A DNA stretch of 10,271 nt from Betaproteobacteria bacterium (GTDB taxonomy: Bacteria > Pseudomonadota > Gammaproteobacteria > Burkholderiales > Ferrovaceae), in contig JAGWPH010000176.1 in NCBI GenBank assembly GCA_028870615.1, positions 1 to 10,271 on the forward strand, read 5' to 3'. A model generated the notes under the pieces. That model saw nothing but the letters and a program-made list of their open reading frames with translations. It was not told the origin of the DNA and did not search any database. This document shows, piece after piece, positions 8,635 to 10,271 of this stretch. The stretch's first letter is position 1. Each line of letters begins with the position of its first letter. A program made the translations under genes and the position numbers.

Positions 8635-8644
8635 TACTATGCTA
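8630..8644. promoter_or_regulatory. 15-bp perfect palindrome, operator-like
   Basis: TAGCATA-C-TATGCTA: 7-bp arms around one central base, with no mismatch. It lies in the divergent region and overlaps the candidate extended -10 of the FmdB-type operon, the position expected for a repressor site. The arms are AT-rich and there is no T tract, so it is not a terminator. The cognate protein is unknown, and chance is possible for a site this size. Confidence 0.4.
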
Positions 8645-8689
8645 AATCAAGAGGTTGAAGGTTGGTTAGTCGCCAGGGGTCCGATGCCG

Positions 8690-8717
8690 GGAACCAGCGC
8701 GTGCCAAAAGGTTCTAT
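8690..8717 (+). promoter_or_regulatory. Candidate ECF/sigma-E-like promoter of the M16 peptidase gene
   Basis: GGAACCA at 8690-8696, a 16-base spacer, then TCTAT at 8713-8717. This resembles the sigma-E arrangement of a GGAACTT-type -35, a 16-base spacer and a TC-containing -10. It would start a short leader of about 30 nt. The overlapping TATAAC at 8715-8720 could instead be a sigma-70 -10, but no good -35 goes with it. Confidence 0.3.
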
Positions 8718-8738
8718 AACCATTCTGGCTGTTCATTT

Positions 8739-8744
8739 AGGGGG
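8739..8744 (+). promoter_or_regulatory. Ribosome binding site of the M16 peptidase gene
   Basis: AGGGGG six bases before the ATG at 8751. This fixes the start that gives a complete signal peptide. Confidence 0.65.
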
Positions 8745-8750
8745 TTGTTC

Positions 8751-10271
8751 ATGGTATTGAAGCGATGGGTTGTCCTGGGGGCACTGATTGTGTCTGGCAT
8801 GGTCTGGGCTGGAGACAAGGTGACATTGCCTCCGGGAGTTTCGCAAGTCACCCAGGTCGAAGGCGTCACAGAATATCGCCTTGCCAATGGGTTGCAAGTC
8901 CTGTTGGCACCAGACCCAGGTAAGCCCACGACAACCGTCAACATCACCTACCGAGTCGGGTCGCGCATGGAAAGCTATGGCGAAACTGGCATGGCCCACC
9001 TGCTGGAACACCTGATGTTCAAGGGGACCCCGCAGCACAAAGACATCACGGCAGAACTGACGCGACGCGGAATGCGCCCCAACGGCACAACCTGGTTTGA
9101 CCGTACCAATTACTTTGAATCGTTTGCAGCCTCACCAGCCAACCTGGATTGGGCATTGCGTATGGAAGCGGACCGCATGGTCCACTCCGCCATTGCGCGT
9201 AAAGATCTGGATAGCGAAATGACGGTGGTTCGCAATGAAATGGAAAGCGGTGAAAACGAGCCCAGTGAAGTGTTGATGGACAAAGTGATGTCCTCTGCTT
9301 TTCAGTGGCATAACTATGGCAAATCGACCATCGGTGCCCGCAGCGACGTAGAAAACGTCAGCATTCCGCACCTGCAGGCGTTCTATCACAAGTATTACCA
9401 GCCGGATAATGCCACTCTGGTCGTGGCAGGCAGTTTCGATCCGGCCAGAACGCTGGCCCTTATCGACGACACTTTCGGAAAGATTCCAAAGCCCAAACGG
9501 GTGATCGAGCCCACCTATACCCTGGATCCCGTTCAGGATGGCGAGCGACAGGTCACGCTGCGACGTGTGGGAGACGTCCAATATGTGGAAGCCGTGTATC
9601 ACGCTGTGGCCGCCGCCAGTCCAGACAGCGCTGCTTTCGAAGTCTTGGCCCAAGTTTTGGGAGACACACCTTCCGGCCGTCTGCATAAAGCCCTGGTAGA
9701 GACGGGGCTCGCCACAGCGACAACTTCGGAATATTTCAACCTGGATGAGCCGGGTGTCATTTTCTTTCAGGCAGATGTGCGCAAGGACCAGCAGCTTGAT
9801 TCTGTACGCGTCGCTTTTCTCAAGACCATTGAGGATTTGAAGGCCAAGCCTGTCACTGATGCAGAAGTGGATCGGGCCAAGGCGAACCTGCTCAATGGCA
9901 TCGAGTTGATCTTCAACGATCCGGAGAAATTGGGTATTTCGTTGTCTACAGCCATTGCCAATGGCGATTGGCGACTGTTTTTTCTCACGCGCGACCATCT
10001 GAGCAAAATCAAAGTAGCCGATGTGCAACGGGTCGCCGAGGCTTACCTCATTCCCAGCAATCGCACGCTCGGTATTTTCATTCCGACCGCCGCGCCGGAA
10101 CGTGCGCCTGCACCGGTTAAGGTGCAGGCAGAAAGCCAGTTGCAAGGCTATCATGGCAATCCCAATTTCACGGCGGGCGAAACGTTCGATGTCGCGCCGG
10201 CAAACATCCAGAAACGCACCCAATGGATCACGCCGTCCGATGGAATGAAATGGGCACTGCTCCCCAAAAAA
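8751..10271 (+). CDS. Exported M16 (pitrilysin/insulinase) zinc peptidase, N-terminal part
   Basis: Zinc metallopeptidase of family M16, probably periplasmic. The 507 codons present are open to the window edge, so the 3' end is missing. Residues 1-20 (MVLKRWVVLGALIVSGMVWA) form a signal peptide with likely cleavage after Ala20. The inverted zinc motif HLLEH is at 83-87 (H83, E86, H87), and E163 in VRNEME lies 76 residues after H87, the expected third ligand, so the catalytic site looks intact. A second M16 domain (about 200-390) follows, with HKYYQPDNATLVVAG. From about residue 490 the stretch ending GMKWALLPKK resembles the start of a second peptidase-like half, so the full protein is probably a two-module enzyme of roughly 900 residues, inferred from family memory. 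It is transcribed divergently from the FmdB-type operon across 147 bp. The substrate is unknown; members degrade peptides or process exported proteins. Confidence 0.93.
   Translation, partial: MVLKRWVVLGALIVSGMVWAGDKVTLPPGVSQVTQVEGVTEYRLANGLQVLLAPDPGKPTTTVNITYRVGSRMESYGETGMAHLLEHLMFKGTPQHKDITAELTRRGMRPNGTTWFDRTNYFESFAASPANLDWALRMEADRMVHSAIARKDLDSEMTVVRNEMESGENEPSEVLMDKVMSSAFQWHNYGKSTIGARSDVENVSIPHLQAFYHKYYQPDNATLVVAGSFDPARTLALIDDTFGKIPKPKRVIEPTYTLDPVQDGERQVTLRRVGDVQYVEAVYHAVAAASPDSAAFEVLAQVLGDTPSGRLHKALVETGLATATTSEYFNLDEPGVIFFQADVRKDQQLDSVRVAFLKTIEDLKAKPVTDAEVDRAKANLLNGIELIFNDPEKLGISLSTAIANGDWRLFFLTRDHLSKIKVADVQRVAEAYLIPSNRTLGIFIPTAAPERAPAPVKVQAESQLQGYHGNPNFTAGETFDVAPANIQKRTQWITPSDGMKWALLPKK

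Noticed and set aside
9132..10223. 363-codon open frame on the minus strand opposite the M16 gene
   Set aside because: It lies wholly antisense to a clear M16 coding sequence with signal peptide and zinc motif, shows no recognisable domain, and has irregular composition typical of a shadow frame in GC-rich DNA.
1..10271. Possible novel defence, mobile or secondary-metabolite system
   Set aside because: Essentially the whole window is accounted for by recognisable housekeeping or conserved families. There are no transposase, integrase, nuclease-helicase cassette, direct-repeat array or composition shift visible.

Overview
This window looks like an ordinary chromosomal housekeeping segment from a proteobacterium. 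Betaproteobacteria is the best guess: the AspRS N-terminus and C-terminus, the DUF502/FmdB-type neighbours of aspS, and the order uvrA / MFS-ssb all resemble that group. An Acidithiobacillus-like lineage is not excluded. GC is in the mid-fifties by eye and even throughout. I see no RNA gene, CRISPR array, insertion sequence, phage gene, toxin-antitoxin pair or defence cassette, and no credible undescribed system.

Layout from left to right. (1) 65-1279 (+) is a 12-helix MFS transporter of unknown substrate. It converges on (2) the minus-strand pair MFS (1796-2977) then ssb (1328-1777), which ends in a hairpin terminator at 1267-1290. (3) uvrA (3063-5909, +) is transcribed divergently from the MFS-ssb pair. 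This gives a DNA-maintenance neighbourhood in which a transporter gene sits between uvrA and ssb. (4) uvrA converges with aspS, and the two coding ends overlap by 14 bp. (5) A minus-strand cluster is read as FmdB-type zinc ribbon (8292-8603), DUF502 membrane protein (7687-8292), then aspS (5896-7659). The first two genes overlap by one base and the next gap is 27 bp, so this is probably one operon. (6) A 147-bp divergent intergenic region (8604-8750) holds a 15-bp perfect palindrome next to a likely extended -10 for the FmdB operon and an ECF/sigma-E-like promoter candidate for the next gene. (7) 8751 to the window edge (+) is the N-terminal 507 residues of an exported M16 zinc metallopeptidase that runs off the right end.

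Functionally, UvrA (damage recognition in nucleotide excision repair) and SSB (single-stranded DNA binding) form the genome-maintenance part. AspRS belongs to translation and carries residues typical of the non-discriminating enzyme, which would pair with a GatCAB amidotransferase encoded elsewhere. The M16 protease would act in the periplasm. The most useful leads are the non-discriminating AspRS signature, the palindrome at the FmdB-operon promoter and the ECF-like promoter before the protease. All are modest.
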